From Paenisporosarcina quisquiliarum_A (lineage in GTDB: Bacteria; Bacillota; Bacilli; Bacillales_A; Planococcaceae), in NCBI RefSeq assembly GCF_043641925.1, contig NZ_JBHZRU010000021.1, positions 1-64,000 of the forward strand: 64,000 bases of DNA, given 5' to 3'. The position numbers were made by a program, and so were the translations under genes. The notes beneath the pieces are model-generated. The model had not been told where the DNA came from. It worked only from the letters and a program-made list of their open reading frames with translations, and ran no database searches. Positions 36,301-44,829 of the stretch are shown here, one piece after another; the stretch's first letter is position 1, and every line of letters starts with the position of its first letter.

Positions 36301-36973
36301 AATCAGGTTTGTTACCTGAATTACGGAATGATTCTACTACTTCTAAGCGCTTAATTGCACGCGTACGGCGTTGGCCAGCTGCAGTTTTAAGCTCTTCCTT
36401 CAGCATTTCCGTTTCTTTTTCAAGATCGATATCTTGAAGAAGGCGTTTAATTGCTTCAGCACCCATCGCTGCATAGAATTTAGTACCGAATTTTTCACGG
36501 TACGCACGATACTCTTTCTCAGACAATAATTGTTTACGCTCAAGCGGTGTATCCGCTGGGTCAACAACTACGTAAGAAGCGAAGTAAATTACTTCTTCTA
36601 ATGAACGAGGAGACATATCTAAGATTAATCCCATACGACTTGGAATTCCTTTGAAATACCAAATATGTGATACAGGGGCTGCTAATTCAATGTGACCCAT
36701 ACGTTCACGACGTACTTTTGCACGTGTAACTTCTACACCACAACGATCACAAACAACACCTTTATAGCGAACACGCTTGTACTTACCACAATGACATTCC
36801 CAGTCTTTTGTAGGACCGAAAATACGTTCACAGAACAAACCATCTTTTTCAGGTTTTAGTGTGCGGTAGTTAATCGTTTCAGGCTTCTTCACTTCTCCAT
36901 AAGACCATGAACGAATCTTGTCAGGAGATGCTAAACCAATTTTCATATACTCAAAACTATTTACATCTATCAA
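33371..36973 (-). CDS. rpoC: RNA polymerase subunit beta-prime
   Basis: 1200 residues, one more than my recollection of the B. subtilis protein. It has the zinc-ribbon CHCGKYKRVRYKGVVCDRCG, the active-site NADFDGDQM, the rim/trigger region and the C-terminal CNTKHGVCKKCYG zinc site. A TTG start at 36973 gives LIDVNSFEYMKIGL, as in the family; the ribosome site GGGAGG is eight bases ahead. The ATG at 37018 would add a stretch with no counterpart. Follows rpoB by 154 bp. Confidence 0.97.
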   Translation of the reverse strand: MIDVNSFEYMKIGLASPDKIRSWSYGEVKKPETINYRTLKPEKDGLFCERIFGPTKDWECHCGKYKRVRYKGVVCDRCGVEVTRAKVRRERMGHIELAAPVSHIWYFKGIPSRMGLILDMSPRSLEEVIYFASYVVVDPADTPLERKQLLSEKEYRAYREKFGTKFYAAMGAEAIKRLLQDIDLEKETEMLKEELKTAAGQRRTRAIKRLEVVESFRNSGNKPDWMILEVLPVIPPELRPMVQLDGGRFATSDLNDLYRRVINRNNRLKRLLDLGAPSIIVQNEKRMLQEAVDALIDNGRRGRPVTGPGNRPLKSLSHMLKGKQGRFRQNLLGKRVDYSGRSVIVVGPNLKMYQCGLPKEMAIELFKPFVMKELVERGLAHNIKSAKRKIERLNSDVWDVLEDVIKEHPVLLNRAPTLHRLGIQAFEPTLVEGRAIRLHPLVCTAYNADFDGDQMAVHVPLSAEAQAEARLLMLAAQNILNPKDGKPVVTPSQDMVLGNYYLTLERKGATGEGATFYGPNEVQIAYTNGHVHLHSRIAIIAGSLNNQTFTEEQNKMLLLTTVGKVIFNEILPETFPYINEPTDANLQEETPAKYFVPTTTDVRKHFAEAELVSPFKKKILGNIIAEVFKRFHITETSRMLDRMKNLGFKYSTKAGITIGISDIVVLPDKGLVLEEAQDKVDKVMKQFRRGLITEEERYDRVISYWSQAKDVIQEKLMKSLDNLNPIFMMSDSGARGNASNFTQLAGMRGLMANPAGRIIELPIKSSFREGLTVLEYFISTHGARKGLADTALKTADSGYLTRRLVDVAQDVIVREDDCGTDRGLLIGALMDGTEVIEGFDERIVGRHTRKTIFHPTTNKVILEKDGLITEDVARVILDAGIEELTIRSAFTCNTKHGVCKKCYGTNLATGENVEVGEAVGIIAAQSIGEPGTQLTMRTFHTGGVAGDDITQGLPRIQEIFESRNPKGQAVISEITGVITAIDEIREGQKEITIQGDVETRKYLSPYNGRLKVQLNDTIKRGEVLTEGSIDPKELLKVKDVSTVQEYLLKEVQKVYRMQGVEIGDKHIEVMVRQMLRKVRVIEAGETELLPGSLLDIHQFAEANKEAVLNGKIPATCRPVILGITKASLETESFLSAASFQETTRVLTDAAIKGKRDELLGLKENVIIGKLVPAGTGMQRYRQIKIVDQKKDETEVAVSVE

Positions 36974-37127
36974 GGAGCCTACCTCCCTTAGTCTGGGTCT
37001 ATTAAAGACTTTATCCACTTAGCTCAGGCGGATATATCAGTAAAACGGAAACGCGGACAGGTGGTTAAGGCCTGCCCTTGAATCCTTTATTTCTTATATC
37101 TTTATTCGTTTTTACAAACAAATTCTT

Positions 37128-40100
37128 TTATTCCACAGATCCTACAGGTGCTTCTTCTGTGTTCATCGGTAAGATGTTTAGTGCGTCAGTAGGTTGAAGA
37201 TCGTCTTCTTCATCTAAATCACGCAATTCAACTTCCTCATCGGTAATGGTCATCATTTTAACGTCCATACCTAAACTTTGAAGCTCTTTAATTAATACTT
37301 TGAAAGATTCTGGAACTCCTGGTTCTGGAACGCTTTCGCCTTTAACGATGGCTTCATATGTTTTCACACGGCCAACCACGTCATCGGATTTCACTGTCAA
37401 GATTTCTTGAAGTGTATAAGCAGCACCATAAGCCTCTAGAGCCCAAACCTCCATCTCACCGAAACGTTGTCCACCGAATTGTGCTTTACCACCAAGCGGT
37501 TGTTGCGTTACTAATGAGTAAGGTCCAGTTGAACGCGCATGTAACTTATCGTCGACCATATGCGCTAACTTGATCATGTACATAACTCCGACAGAAACAC
37601 GGTTATCGAAAGGTTCACCAGAGCGACCATCGTATAACGTTGTTTTACCATCTCGGTTCATACCAGCTTCTTCCATCGTGTTCCAAACGTCATCTTCATT
37701 TGCACCATCAAATACTGGTGATGCCATATGAATGCCAAGTGCACGAGAAGCCATACCTAAGTGAAGCTCAAGTACTTGACCGATGTTCATACGAGATGGA
37801 ACCCCAAGTGGGTTAAGCATGATATCGACTGGCGTACCATCAGGCATAAACGGCATATCTTCTTCAGGAAGAATACGCGAAATTACACCTTTGTTACCAT
37901 GACGACCAGCCATTTTATCTCCAACAGAGATTTTACGCTTTTGAACGATGTAAGCACGCACCAATTGGTTTACACCTGGTGGTAACTCATCGCCATCTTC
38001 ACGATTAAAGACCTTCACGTCCAAGATAATTCCGCCTGCACCATGAGGTACACGTAGAGATGTATCACGAACTTCACGTGCTTTTTCTCCAAAGATTGCG
38101 TGTAGTAAACGCTCTTCTGCAGTCAGTTCAGTAACCCCTTTAGGTGTTACTTTACCTACAAGAATATCGCCATCGCGAACTTCCGCACCGATACGGATAA
38201 TGCCACGCTCGTCTAAATTGCGAAGTGCATCTTCCCCAACGTTTGGAATATCACGTGTGATTTCTTCTGGTCCAAGCTTCGTATCACGAGACTCTGACTC
38301 ATATTCTTCAATATGAACAGATGTATATACATCGTCTTTTACAAGGCGCTCACTCATGATGATCGCATCCTCGTAGTTATAACCTTCCCATGTCATGAAT
38401 GCCACGACAACGTTACGTCCTAATGCCATTTCGCCTTTTTCCATAGATGGACCATCAGCTAAAATGTCACGCGGTTTCACGCGGTCACCAATCTTAACGA
38501 TTGGACGTTGGTTATAACTCGTTCCTTGGTTAGAACGGACGAATTTTTGTAATTTATATTTAGTTAAATCGCCTTTTACTTCTTTGCCATCGATTTCTTC
38601 GATACGACGAACACGAATTTCTTTCGCTTCAACGTGTTCAACGATTCCATCAAACTTCGCAATAACAGCAGCTCCAGAATCACGAGCATTTGTATGTTCC
38701 ATACCAGTTCCTACAAAAGGAGCTTCTGGGTTTAATAATGGAACAGCTTGACGTTGCATGTTCGCACCCATTAGGGCACGGTTGGAGTCATCGTTTTCTA
38801 AGAAAGGAATACATGCCGTAGCGGCAGATACAACTTGTTTCGGTGAAACATCCATGTAATCGATACTGCTGCGTTTGAATACCGTGTTATCTCCACGGAA
38901 ACGACCTACTACTTCTTCGCTTACAAACTCACCCTTGTCAGTTAGACGAGAATTTGCTTGAGCTACTACATAGTTATCTTCTTCATCGGCAGTTAAATAA
39001 TCAATACGACTAGTTACAAGGTTTGTTTCAGGGTCAACTCGACGGTAAGGAGTTTCAATAAAGCCGAATTTATTTACTTTCGCGAAACTTGAAAGCGAGT
39101 TAATTAGTCCAATATTCGGACCCTCAGGCGTTTCAATTGGACACATACGACCATAGTGAGAGTAATGAACGTCGCGTACTTCGAATCCTGCACGTTCACG
39201 CGTTAAACCACCGGGTCCTAATGCCGATAGACGGCGTTTGTGAGTCAATTCAGCAAGTGGATTCGTTTGATCCATGAACTGAGATAATTGAGAGCTACCA
39301 AAGAATTCTTTAATAGAAGCAATTACCGGACGAATATTGATCAATTGTTGTGGCACAATAGATTGAGTGTCGTTAATAGACATACGTTCACGTACTACAC
39401 GCTCCATACGAGAAAGACCAATACGGAACTGGTTTTGTAACAACTCACCTACTGAACGCAAACGACGGTTACCAAGATGATCGATGTCATCCGTGTTTCC
39501 AACGTTGTGAAGTAGGTTAAAGAAGTAACTAATAGAAGAAATAATATCCGCTGGCGTGATATTTTTAATCGCATCTTCAATATAAGCATTGCTGATGACA
39601 TTAATTTCACGTTGCGCTTCATCGTTAGGTGCAAAGATTTTGATTGATTGAAGTGTGATATCTCCTTCTAATACGCCACCAACTTGAGAAATTGTTTGGA
39701 ATCCGATTCCATTCTCTAAATGAGGGATTAGACGATCTAACGTACGACGATCAATTACAGTACCTTTTTCAACTAAAATTTCTCCAGTTTCAGGGTCTAC
39801 AAGCGTTTCAGCAACTGTTTGATTGAACAAACGGTTTTTGATGTGTAGTTTTTTATTCATTTTATAGCGACCAACATTTGCTAAGTCATAGCGTTTTGGG
39901 TCGAAGAAACGAGAGTACAACAGACTTTTCGCGCTTTCAACTGTTGGCGGCTCGCCTGGACGAAGACGCTCATAAATTTCAAGCAATGCTTTTTCTGTGC
40001 TTTCTGTGTTATCTTTTTCCAACGTATTGCTTAGGTATTCGTTATCGCCAATAAGATCGATAATTTCTTGATCAGAACCAAAGCCTAATGCACGTAAAAG

Positions 40101-40682
40101 AACCGTTACCGGTAATTTACGAGTACGATCGATACGAACATAAACAACGTCTTTCGCATCTGTTTCATACTCTAACCACGCACCACGGTTAGGAATTACG
40201 GTAGCACCGAATCCTTTTTTACCGTTTTTGTCAGTTTTGTCATGGAAGTAAACACTTGGTGAACGGACTAATTGCGATACAATAACGCGCTCAGCACCGT
40301 TGATGACGAAAGTACCAGTTTCGGTCATAAGTGGGAAATCACCCATGAACACGTCTTGTTCTTTCACTTCATCTGTTTCTTTGTTGTGGAGACGTACTTT
40401 TACGCGTAGTGGAGCTGCGTAAGTTACATCACGTTCTTTTGATTCATCGACTGGATACTTAGGATCAGCCAAAGTATAATCGATAAACTCGAGTGAAAGA
40501 TTACCCGTGAAATCCGTAATCGGAGAAATGTCTCTGAACATTTCACGCAATCCTTCTTCGAGGAACCATTCGTAAGATGCTGTTTGAATTTCTATTAAAT
40601 TCGGAAGTTCCAGCACCTCGCTAATACGCGCAAAACTTCTACGCTGACGGTGTTGTCCGTATTGAACTAGTTGACCTGTCAA
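37128..40682 (-). CDS. rpoB: RNA polymerase subunit beta
   Basis: 1184 residues. The rifampicin pocket GSSQLSQFMDQTNPLAELTHKRRLSALGPGG is of the sensitive type. Others: GAERVIVSQLVRSPSVYF, and SVGDKMAGRHGNKGVIS. TTG at 40682 with GAGGGG eight bases before gives MTGQLVQYG; GTG at 40691 would overlap that ribosome site. Own promoter and leader upstream (40683-40915). Confidence 0.97.
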   Translation of the reverse strand: MTGQLVQYGQHRQRRSFARISEVLELPNLIEIQTASYEWFLEEGLREMFRDISPITDFTGNLSLEFIDYTLADPKYPVDESKERDVTYAAPLRVKVRLHNKETDEVKEQDVFMGDFPLMTETGTFVINGAERVIVSQLVRSPSVYFHDKTDKNGKKGFGATVIPNRGAWLEYETDAKDVVYVRIDRTRKLPVTVLLRALGFGSDQEIIDLIGDNEYLSNTLEKDNTESTEKALLEIYERLRPGEPPTVESAKSLLYSRFFDPKRYDLANVGRYKMNKKLHIKNRLFNQTVAETLVDPETGEILVEKGTVIDRRTLDRLIPHLENGIGFQTISQVGGVLEGDITLQSIKIFAPNDEAQREINVISNAYIEDAIKNITPADIISSISYFFNLLHNVGNTDDIDHLGNRRLRSVGELLQNQFRIGLSRMERVVRERMSINDTQSIVPQQLINIRPVIASIKEFFGSSQLSQFMDQTNPLAELTHKRRLSALGPGGLTRERAGFEVRDVHYSHYGRMCPIETPEGPNIGLINSLSSFAKVNKFGFIETPYRRVDPETNLVTSRIDYLTADEEDNYVVAQANSRLTDKGEFVSEEVVGRFRGDNTVFKRSSIDYMDVSPKQVVSAATACIPFLENDDSNRALMGANMQRQAVPLLNPEAPFVGTGMEHTNARDSGAAVIAKFDGIVEHVEAKEIRVRRIEEIDGKEVKGDLTKYKLQKFVRSNQGTSYNQRPIVKIGDRVKPRDILADGPSMEKGEMALGRNVVVAFMTWEGYNYEDAIIMSERLVKDDVYTSVHIEEYESESRDTKLGPEEITRDIPNVGEDALRNLDERGIIRIGAEVRDGDILVGKVTPKGVTELTAEERLLHAIFGEKAREVRDTSLRVPHGAGGIILDVKVFNREDGDELPPGVNQLVRAYIVQKRKISVGDKMAGRHGNKGVISRILPEEDMPFMPDGTPVDIMLNPLGVPSRMNIGQVLELHLGMASRALGIHMASPVFDGANEDDVWNTMEEAGMNRDGKTTLYDGRSGEPFDNRVSVGVMYMIKLAHMVDDKLHARSTGPYSLVTQQPLGGKAQFGGQRFGEMEVWALEAYGAAYTLQEILTVKSDDVVGRVKTYEAIVKGESVPEPGVPESFKVLIKELQSLGMDVKMMTITDEEVELRDLDEEDDLQPTDALNILPMNTEEAPVGSVE

Positions 40683-40760
40683 CTCATTCACCCCTCAATA
40701 AAGCAATATTAGGTCTTTTCTGAACAACATATTTAGTGTATGATGTCGAAAAGACAAAAA

Positions 40761-40790
40761 GAAAACGAGTTCTTAAAAGAGCTCATTTTC
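40761..40790 (-). terminator. Hairpin with T-rich end in the rpoB leader
   Basis: GAAAACGAGTTC (40761-40772) pairs with GAGCTCATTTTC (40779-40790), one mismatch and one G-T. TTTTTGTCTTTT follows on the minus strand, so it resembles a terminator, inside the rpoB leader and downstream of its promoter. It could be an attenuator. Confidence 0.55.
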
Positions 40791-40886
40791 GGTTAACCAA
40801 ACTTATTCTTGGTAAGTATACCCACTGATAAATTATCTTTATACAAAAGGGCATACGACCGCAAAATAATATTTTTGCATTTTATT

Positions 40887-40915
40887 ATAATATCATAGCG
40901 ATTTTGTCAAGTCAA
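40887..40915 (-). promoter_or_regulatory. sigma-A promoter of rpoBC
   Basis: TTGACT (40910-40915), 17 bp, TATTAT (40887-40892) on the minus strand, with an overlapping TATAAT three bases further. Leader about 200 nt. Confidence 0.75.
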
Positions 40916-40918
40916 TAA

Positions 40919-41524
40919 TCATTTGACTTTATTAGCCTTAATAATCCAGTAGCCTTTGACCTTATCTACCACTTCAACTTGACCAAAAATTTCTTCTAAC
41001 TTATCGAAAGTAGAAGGAGCCCCTTGTTTCTTTTGAATCACAACCCACAATTCCCCATCAACCTTCATCTTCTTGTAAGCATCTTCATAAAAACGAAAAA
41101 TCGTTTCTTTGCCTGCCCGAATCGGAGGGTTTGTTAAAATTGCAGCAAAATCCATTTCAGAAACCTCAGTTAATCCATCACTTTCATAGATTCGTACATT
41201 TTGTACCCCGTTACCATCCGCATTTTGTTGCGAAAGCTGTACCGCTCGTTCATTAATGTCGACCATATGAATCACGCGATCTTCTTCCGTCTTCGCGATC
41301 GATAAACCAATCGGTCCATAACCACATCCAACATCCAATATATCGCCTTCAATTGCAGGAACTTTAAACGCATCGATTAAGACACGGGATCCAAAATCTA
41401 CTTCGCTTTTACTAAAAACTCCTGTATCCGTGACAAAATGAAACAGATGTCCTCGCAGTTTAAAACTCCAAGACTTGGGATTGCTTGCTGTTTGAGGTTT
41501 TTTGGAATAATAATGTTCAGCCAT
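40919..41524 (-). CDS. RsmC-like class I methyltransferase (YbxB)
   Basis: 201 residues. The SAM motif is DVGCGYGPIGLSIAK near residue 66, and the catalytic ILTNPPIRAGK (NPPI/NPPF type) is the mark of nucleic-acid amine methyltransferases of the RsmC/RlmG group. The N-terminus MAEHYYSKKPQT and position between rplL and rpoB match ybxB of B. subtilis, whose target is, to my knowledge, unconfirmed. ATG at 41524 is preferred: GGAGG is eight bases ahead. Confidence 0.85.
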   Translation of the reverse strand: MAEHYYSKKPQTASNPKSWSFKLRGHLFHFVTDTGVFSKSEVDFGSRVLIDAFKVPAIEGDILDVGCGYGPIGLSIAKTEEDRVIHMVDINERAVQLSQQNADGNGVQNVRIYESDGLTEVSEMDFAAILTNPPIRAGKETIFRFYEDAYKKMKVDGELWVVIQKKQGAPSTFDKLEEIFGQVEVVDKVKGYWIIKANKVK

Positions 41525-41559
41525 ACGGTAATCCTCCAACCTATTTGAGAAATGAAGAA

Positions 41560-41586
41560 AAAGCCCGTCGGTAAATGACGAGCTTT
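41560..41586 (-). terminator. Terminator after rplL
   Basis: AAAGCCCGTC (41560-41569) pairs with GACGAGCTTT (41577-41586), and TTTTTC follows on the minus strand. It would separate rplJL from the methyltransferase; partial read-through is common for this family of operons. Confidence 0.7.
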
Positions 41587-41605
41587 CCAGTACTGATAAT
41601 CGAAA

Positions 41606-41968
41606 TTATTTTACTTCTGAAGAAGCGCCAACTTCATCAAGTTTAGCTTTGATTTCTTCAGCTTCTTCTTTAGAAACGCCTTCTTTAAGAGCTTTAGGAG
41701 AGTTGTCTACAACTTCTTTAGCTTCTTTTAAGCCTAATCCAGTGATTTCACGAACCACTTTGATTACTTTAATTTTTTGGTCTCCAGCAGAAGTTAAGAT
41801 AACGTCAAATTCAGTTTTCTCTTCTTCAGCAGCAGCACCGCCACCAGCAGCCATAGCCATTGGTGCAGCAGCTGTAACGCCAAATTCTTCTTCGATTGCT
41901 TTTACTAAGTCGTTTAATTCAAGAACAGTCATACCTTTGATTGCTTCTAAGATTTGCTCGTTGTTCAT
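41606..41968 (-). CDS. rplL: 50S ribosomal protein bL12 (L7/L12)
   Basis: 120 residues: N-terminal dimerisation helix, flexible Ala/Gly hinge (PMAMAAGGGAAAEE), C-terminal factor-binding domain KVIKVVREITGLGLKEAKEVV. Stalk protein. Confidence 0.97.
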   Translation of the reverse strand: MNNEQILEAIKGMTVLELNDLVKAIEEEFGVTAAAPMAMAAGGGAAAEEEKTEFDVILTSAGDQKIKVIKVVREITGLGLKEAKEVVDNSPKALKEGVSKEEAEEIKAKLDEVGASSEVK

Positions 41969-42046
41969 TGTATGTTCCTCCTAATAGGAATATTTTTTGT
42001 TTTTGGGTAACACCCAGATGGTTAAACAGCTAAGCCGAGTAATGAA

Positions 42047-42547
42047 TTACGCGCCTTGCTCTTCTTTTTGTTCTGCAACTGCTTTTGTAACAAGAGCGAA
42101 GTTGCGCATTGGAGCTTGAAGTACGCTGAGTAGCATAGACAACAAACCTTCGCGAGAAGGAAGCTCTGCAAGTGCTTTAATATCGTCAGCAGATGCGATT
42201 GTACCTTCAATCACACCAGCTTTGATTTCAAGCTGTTCGTTCTTTTTAGCGAAATCGTTGATGATTTTCGCTGGCGCTACTACATCTTCAGAAGAAAACG
42301 CAATTGCGTTTGGTCCTGTAAGGAATTCGTTCAATCCTTCAAGTCCAGCTACTTCAGTTGCACGGCGAGTCATTGTGTTTTTGTAAACTTTGAACTCAAC
42401 GCCTGCTTCACGAAGTTGCTTACGAAGTTCAGTTAATTGAGATACGTTCAATCCACGGTAGTCAACTACAACAGCAGTCGCAGCACCTTTGAATTTTTCT
42501 GTAATCTCTTCAACGCGAACTTGTTTAGATTCCATAGCTTTGCTCAT
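42047..42547 (-). CDS. rplJ: 50S ribosomal protein uL10
   Basis: 166 residues, ESKQVRVEEITEKFKGAATAVVVDYRGLNVSQLTELR, and KVYKNTMTRRA. Base of the stalk. Preceded by a leader with the L10-leader layout, so autoregulation by L10 is likely. Confidence 0.96.
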   Translation of the reverse strand: MSKAMESKQVRVEEITEKFKGAATAVVVDYRGLNVSQLTELRKQLREAGVEFKVYKNTMTRRATEVAGLEGLNEFLTGPNAIAFSSEDVVAPAKIINDFAKKNEQLEIKAGVIEGTIASADDIKALAELPSREGLLSMLLSVLQAPMRNFALVTKAVAEQKEEQGA

Positions 42548-42589
42548 CTTGACACCTCCTATTAGAATGAGTCACTTATACCGGCAAAA

Positions 42590-42737
42590 GAAAAGCCCCT
42601 GCTCTATATACATAGACACAGGGGCTGAAACGTCATCTTAAAATTAAAGAATTCGAATGCATGTCCTCGGTAGGATCATTATGCGACAAGTCGCCCCTAC
42701 TGTCTACGGTACAAATGAATGATTCACAACAAAAATC
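42590..42737 (-). promoter_or_regulatory. L10 ribosomal-protein leader with terminal hairpin
   Basis: About 140 nt between the promoter at 42738-42766 and rplJ. It ends in a long hairpin, AGCCCCTG (42594-42601) with CAGGGGCT (42619-42626), followed on the minus strand by TTTTCTTTT. Upstream on the transcript (42725-42650) lies a folded part with GTAGGGGCGACTTGTCGCAT. Layout corresponds to the known Firmicutes L10 leader, where L10(L12)4 binding favours termination. Confidence 0.75.
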
Positions 42738-42766
42738 ATCTTAACAGACGATTAAATCGTTGTCAA
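42738..42766 (-). promoter_or_regulatory. sigma-A promoter of rplJL
   Basis: TTGACA (42761-42766), 17 bp, TAAGAT (42738-42743), starting three bases beyond the rplA stop. Confidence 0.9.
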
Positions 42767-42768
42767 CC

Positions 42769-43470
42769 TTAGTTAGATAATTTTACAGCTGATGCGTCAA
42801 CTTTTACAGAAGGACCCATCGTTGTTGTAACGTTAACAGATTTCATGTAAGTACCTTTAGAAGCAGAAGGCTTCGCTTTTTGTACTACATCAAATACTGC
42901 TAAGAAGTTTTCAACTAATTTATTGTCATCGAAAGAAACTTTACCGATTGGCGCGTGAATGATCCCTGCTTTGTCAGCACGGTATTCAACTTTACCAGCC
43001 TTGATTTCTTCGATTGCTTTCGTTACGTCGAAAGTTACTGTACCTGTTTTCGGATTCGGCATTAAACCTTTTGGTCCAAGTACGCGTCCTAATTTACCAA
43101 CTTCACCCATCATGTCAGGAGTAGCTACGATTACATCGAAGTCAAACCATCCTTGTTGGATTTTAGTGATGAATTCTGCATCACCTACGAAGTCAGCACC
43201 AGCAGCTTCAGCTTCTTTTAATTTTTCGCCTTTAGCGAAAACTAATACACGTTGAGTTTTACCAGTTCCGTTTGGAAGTACTACTGCTCCACGGATTTGT
43301 TGGTCATTTTTACGAGTATCGATACCAAGTTTGAATGCTACTTCAACAGTTGCGTCAAAGTTAACAGTACTTGTTTTTTTAGCAAGTTCTACTGCCTCTT
43401 GAGCAGAATAGAATTTGTTACGGTCTACTAATTTTGCTGCATCTTGCAGCTTTTTACCTTTTTTAGCCAT
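42769..43470 (-). CDS. rplA: 50S ribosomal protein uL1
   Basis: 233 residues, MAKKGKKLQDAAKLVDRNKFYSAQEAVELAKK, GTGKTQRVLVFA, and GRVLGPKGLMPNPKTGTV. ATG 43470 behind GGAGG; a longer open frame up to 43554 covers the leader. L1 also represses its own operon by binding the leader in well-studied bacteria, and L1-like sites sit ahead of rplA and rplK. Confidence 0.97.
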   Translation of the reverse strand: MAKKGKKLQDAAKLVDRNKFYSAQEAVELAKKTSTVNFDATVEVAFKLGIDTRKNDQQIRGAVVLPNGTGKTQRVLVFAKGEKLKEAEAAGADFVGDAEFITKIQQGWFDFDVIVATPDMMGEVGKLGRVLGPKGLMPNPKTGTVTFDVTKAIEEIKAGKVEYRADKAGIIHAPIGKVSFDDNKLVENFLAVFDVVQKAKPSASKGTYMKSVNVTTTMGPSVKVDASAVKLSN

Positions 43471-43490
43471 TGTAAAATGTCCTCCTTGAT

Positions 43491-43518
43491 TGTGGTTATA
43501 ACGGGTTAAACCTCCCAC
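43491..43518 (-). promoter_or_regulatory. Candidate L1-binding leader element before rplA
   Basis: Minus-strand GTGGGAGG, loop, AACCCG, then TTATAACCACA. GTGG pairs with CCAC and the inner GGTT with AACC. This is the two-helix layout of L1 rRNA/mRNA sites. The same design occurs ahead of rplK at 44041-44066. Another small hairpin, GGTTGCG/CGCAACC, is at 43526-43556. Confidence 0.55.
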
Positions 43519-43589
43519 GAATAAAGGTTGCGTGTCCAAAATGAACGTCCGCAACCCTCCAAAAACAATGCATCATCAAGTGCAAGGGA

Positions 43590-44015
43590 TTAGTCTTCGA
43601 TCGTAATACCCATGCTACGCGCAGTTCCTTCAACCATCAACATAGCCGCTTCGACTGATGCTGCGTTAAGGTCTGGCATTTTTTGTTCAGCGATTTCGCG
43701 AACTTTATCACGCTTCACCGTTGCAACTTTTTTGCGGTTTGGTTCACCAGAACCTGACTGGATACCAGCCGCCACTTTAAGTAATACTGCTGCGGGTGGA
43801 GTTTTTGTAATGAATGTAAATGAACGGTCTTCAAATACAGAAATTTCAACAGGGATAATTAGTCCAGCTTGATCTGCCGTACGTGCGTTGAACTCCTTAC
43901 AGAATCCCATGATGTTAACACCTGCTTGACCCAATGCTGGACCAACCGGCGGCGCTGGGTTTGCTTTACCAGCTGGAATTTGTAATTTTACCATTTTAAT
44001 AACTTTTTTAGCCAC
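43590..44015 (-). CDS. rplK: 50S ribosomal protein uL11
   Basis: 141 residues, MAKKVIKMVKLQIPAGKANPAPPVGPALGQAGVN, GTARSMGITIED. GTG at 44015 behind AAGGAGG; the frame is open to 44066 but the extra part is leader. GTPase-associated centre protein and needed for stringent response. Confidence 0.96.
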   Translation of the reverse strand: MAKKVIKMVKLQIPAGKANPAPPVGPALGQAGVNIMGFCKEFNARTADQAGLIIPVEISVFEDRSFTFITKTPPAAVLLKVAAGIQSGSGEPNRKKVATVKRDKVREIAEQKMPDLNAASVEAAMLMVEGTARSMGITIED

Positions 44016-44040
44016 GAGACACACCTCCTTAAGTCCGTGA

Positions 44041-44066
44041 TGTGGTAATAGGGTTGCCCCTCCCAC
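44041..44066 (-). promoter_or_regulatory. Candidate L1-binding leader element before rplK
   Basis: Minus-strand GTGGGAGGGGCAACCC then TATTACCACA: GTGG pairs with CCAC, inner GGG with CCC. Matches the element ahead of rplA. It lies 26-51 nt ahead of the start codon, where bound L1 would block translation. Confidence 0.55.
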
Positions 44067-44150
44067 TCAAATATCTGTCCTGTCAGCTTAATAGCCGATA
44101 ACATGAGCTAAATTGTGCAGACTATCACAAAATATAGTCTGACCTTTGAA

Positions 44151-44179
44151 ATAATAACACTTTTACATGACTAGCGCAA
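44151..44179 (-). promoter_or_regulatory. sigma-A promoter of rplK-rplA
   Basis: TTGCGC (44174-44179), 17 bp, TATTAT (44151-44156). The first leader hairpin is AGACTAT/ATAGTCT (about 44119-44140). Confidence 0.8.
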
Positions 44180-44193
44180 GTAGCTTTTCAAAA

Positions 44194-44727
44194 TTAAATT
44201 TTATGAACCTGATCGAAGTCAAGCTCCATTTTCGTTTCGCGTCCAAACATATCAACAGAAACTTTCAACTTACCTTTAGCTTCATCAATCTCTTCCACTT
44301 TACCTTGGAAGTGAGCGAAAGGTCCTTCTAATACTTCGACCATTTCATTGACAGTGAATTCAGCAACTTGTTTGCGCTCTGTCATACCCATTTGTTTCAA
44401 GATGAAATCCACTTCTTCTGGCAATAAAGGCGTTGGTTTTGCTCCGCCACCAGATGAACCGATGAATCCTGTAACGCCAGGCGTGTTACGAACAACATAC
44501 CAAGAATCATCCGTCATGATTAGTTCAACTAATACATAACCAGGGAATGTTTTACGCATCACGACACGCTTTTTCCCATCTTTAAAATCTGTTTCTTGCT
44601 CTTCCGGAATGATGACACGGAAGATTAAGTCTGACATGCCCATTGTCTCGACACGCTTTTCTAAATTTGCTTTTACTTTGTTTTCGTATCCTGAATACGT
44701 GTGTACTACATACCAATTCTTTTCCAT
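44194..44727 (-). CDS. nusG: Transcription elongation factor NusG
   Basis: 177 residues, MEKNWYVVHTYSGYENKVKANLEKRVE, and C-terminal KOW with VLEGPFAHFQGKVEEID. NGN domain binds RNA polymerase, KOW binds S10 or Rho. The second of two adjacent ATGs (44727) is taken; either is possible. No good ribosome site is within ten bases of them: the nearest GGGAGGG is 19 bases upstream, unusual for this operon. Confidence 0.95.
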   Translation of the reverse strand: MEKNWYVVHTYSGYENKVKANLEKRVETMGMSDLIFRVIIPEEQETDFKDGKKRVVMRKTFPGYVLVELIMTDDSWYVVRNTPGVTGFIGSSGGGAKPTPLLPEEVDFILKQMGMTERKQVAEFTVNEMVEVLEGPFAHFQGKVEEIDEAKGKLKVSVDMFGRETKMELDFDQVHKI

Positions 44728-44771
44728 CATGAGTAGGACTGTCGTCCGTCCCTCCCTTTCTTAGACACATG

Positions 44772-44799
44772 AAAAAACCCGTTCGTAGAATAAGACGGG
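44772..44799 (-). terminator. Terminator or attenuator between secE and nusG
   Basis: CCCGTT and GACGGG (44778-44799) form a 6-bp stem with a 10-nt loop, with TTTTTT on the minus strand. It would limit transcription into nusG. Confidence 0.6.
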
Positions 44800-44829
44800 C
44801 TATTTCCAATAATAATATCTGTTATCAAA

